Under the pieces are notes generated by a model. It ran no database searches, had not been told where the DNA came from, and was given only the letters and a program-made list of their open reading frames with translations. A program made the position numbers and the translations under genes. Positions 6,094-6,649 of a stretch of DNA of 6,649 nt are shown piece by piece (the stretch's first letter is position 1; each line of letters starts with the position of its first letter). Source of the DNA: Deltaproteobacteria bacterium. GTDB taxonomy: Bacteria > Desulfobacterota > Binatia > Binatales > Binataceae. The stretch covers positions 1-6,649 of the forward strand of contig JAJXYM010000077.1 of assembly GCA_021780585.1 (NCBI GenBank), written 5' to 3'.

Positions 6094-6119
6094 GCCGCCC
6101 GGCGGGCCGGCCGGGCGGC
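6094..6119. repeat. Perfect GC-only hairpin upstream of the tRNA promoter
   Basis: GCCGCCCGGC (6094-6103) and GCCGGGCGGC (6110-6119) form a perfect 10-base stem with a 6-base loop (GGGCCG). There is no T-tract on either side. It could be a structured RNA element or low-complexity GC sequence; its role is unknown. Confidence 0.5.
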
Positions 6120-6151
6120 GCGTGGGAGCGCTCGCGTTGGTCGGCCGGTGA

Positions 6152-6160
6152 TGCTATAAG
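6152..6160 (+). promoter_or_regulatory. Extended -10 promoter of tRNA-Pro
   Basis: TGC followed by TATAAG (6155-6160) matches the extended -10 pattern TGnTATAAT with one mismatch. No good -35 lies at the normal distance (TTGGTC at 6137-6142 is only 12 bases away), which suits an extended -10 promoter. Transcription would begin near 6167, giving a leader of about 44 bases before the mature tRNA. Confidence 0.5.
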
Positions 6161-6210
6161 ATCGAATTCCTTGCGGCGCCCGAAAGCCGCGGGGCTTCGC
6201 ACGGATGGTT

Positions 6211-6288
6211 CGGGGTGTAGCTCAGCATGGCTAGAGCACTGCGTTCGGGACGCAGGGGTCGCTGGTTCAAATCCAGTCACCCCGACCA
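6211..6288 (+). tRNA. tRNA-Pro (anticodon CGG)
   Basis: A full cloverleaf can be drawn. The acceptor stem is CGGGGTG (6211-6217) with CACCCCG (6278-6284), including the C1-G72 pair typical of bacterial tRNA-Pro. The D stem is GCTC/GAGC (6220-6223 with 6234-6237). The anticodon stem is CTGCG/CGCAG (6239-6243 with 6251-6255) around loop TTCGGGA, giving anticodon CGG at 6246-6248 with the usual G37. A 5-base variable loop is followed by T arm GCTGG/CCAGT with TTCAAAT. Discriminator A is at 6285 and CCA is encoded at 6286-6288. It reads proline codon CCG, which should be heavily used in this GC-rich genome. plsY follows after 21 bases and is probably on the same primary transcript. Confidence 0.97.
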
Positions 6289-6309
6289 ACTTTCAATCGA
6301 CGAACGGAC

Positions 6310-6649
6310 CTGATCCTGATTCCCGCCCTGCTGATCGCCGCCGGTTACCTTTGCGGCTCGATTCCGGTCGGTATGTTGGTGGGCCGCGCGCGCGGCTTCG
6401 ATCCGCGCGCGATCGGCTCGGGCAACGTCGGGATGACCAATGTGGGGCGCGCGGGCGGACGCTCGGCGGCGGCGCTCACCTTCGCCGGCGACCTGTTGAA
6501 AGGGCTGATACCGATCCTGGGCGCGAAAGCGGCCGGACTCACGCCCGCCATGTTGGCGCTGGTCGGCTTCGCGGCGGTCGCCGGCTCGATTGCGTCGGTC
6601 TTCATGGGCTTTCGCGGCGGCCGCGGGGTTTCGACCTCGTTCGGCGTAT
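6310..6649 (+). CDS. plsY: Glycerol-3-phosphate acyltransferase PlsY (3' end cut by window edge)
   Basis: PlsY is an inner-membrane enzyme that transfers an acyl group from acyl-phosphate to glycerol 3-phosphate, the first step of phospholipid synthesis. The visible 113 residues include the first membrane helix ending in AAGYLCGSIPVGMLVGR (10-26), motif 1 IGSGNVGMTNVGR (35-47, with the conserved Ser37 and Arg47), FAGDLLKG (58-65) and motif 2 VFMGFRGGRGVSTSFG (97-112). The frame is open from a TAG inside the tRNA (6232-6234), and no ATG, GTG or TTG occurs before codon 22 (ATG 6373), which would remove the first helix. CTG 6310 is proposed because it gives a normal N-terminus; CTG 6316 or ATT 6319 are alternatives. 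There is no clear Shine-Dalgarno. Motif 2 normally reads GH...FxGGKGVAT; here the His is Ser93 and the Lys is Arg105. Family assignment is firm; start and activity are less so. Confidence 0.9.
   Translation, partial: MILIPALLIAAGYLCGSIPVGMLVGRARGFDPRAIGSGNVGMTNVGRAGGRSAAALTFAGDLLKGLIPILGAKAAGLTPAMLALVGFAAVAGSIASVFMGFRGGRGVSTSFGV

Larger units (their letters stand above)
5880..6210. other. 331-base intergenic region with three GC-rich hairpins and the tRNA promoter
   Basis: No credible gene is visible. From left to right it holds hairpins at 5901-5936, 5973-6000 and 6094-6119, an 8-base palindrome GAGCGCTC just after 6125, an extended -10 promoter at 6152-6160, and a small stem in the tRNA leader (GCGGC 6173-6177 with GCCGC 6186-6190). 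Confidence 0.7.

Noticed and set aside
6211..6288. tRNA-Pro as an integration site for a mobile element
   Set aside because: No direct repeat of the tRNA 3' end and no integrase gene is visible in the window; plsY follows directly.
6005..6289. Minus-strand frame beginning MVGVTGFEPATPASRTQ
   Set aside because: This is the well-known false protein made by translating the antisense of a tRNA gene; its N-terminal part is the complement of tRNA-Pro.

Overview
The window is high-GC bacterial chromosome with tightly packed housekeeping genes and one small accessory island. The ruvX-mltG pairing, the MepM-like M23 peptidase with its LysM/Csd3-like N-terminal half, and plsY next to a tRNA suggest a Gram-negative, GC-rich lineage (deltaproteobacterial or Binatota-like would fit). 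This is an inference from gene style only; nothing here fixes the taxon.

Left part (1-2363, minus strand): a probable operon reading right to left. It holds ruvX (pre-16S rRNA nuclease / Holliday-junction resolvase family), mltG (endolytic murein transglycosylase) and, 33 bases after the mltG stop, an open frame that runs off the left edge. That last frame has no ATG near its 5' end and is easy to miss. It encodes three membrane segments, a charged helical region and a Gly/Ser linker, and resembles DUF4175-type membrane proteins.

Centre (2364-3932): a 120-base intergenic region separates ruvX from a divergent plus-strand gene for a membrane-anchored M23 murein endopeptidase with intact zinc motifs. 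A glycan-cutting enzyme (MltG) and a peptide-cutting enzyme (M23) are therefore transcribed away from one intergenic region.

Accessory island (3999-5879): a vapBC toxin-antitoxin pair (Phd/YefM-type antitoxin, PIN-domain toxin, 4-base TTGA overlap) lies on the minus strand. Divergent from it is a plus-strand gene for an exported, beta-rich protein that looks like the choice-of-anchor-A / DUF3494 (ice-binding-like) group. The 340 bases between them hold a perfect 6-3-6 inverted repeat next to vapB, two imperfect direct repeats of 64 and 71 bases, and an 11-base motif present once in each orientation. This is the least explained part of the window.

Right part (5880-6649): three GC-rich perfect hairpins, at least one a plausible bidirectional terminator, then an extended -10 promoter, tRNA-Pro(CGG) with encoded CCA, and 21 bases later the 5' part of plsY. 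The plsY frame has no ATG, GTG or TTG before codon 22, so it must use a non-standard start or hold an error, and its second motif deviates from the family consensus.
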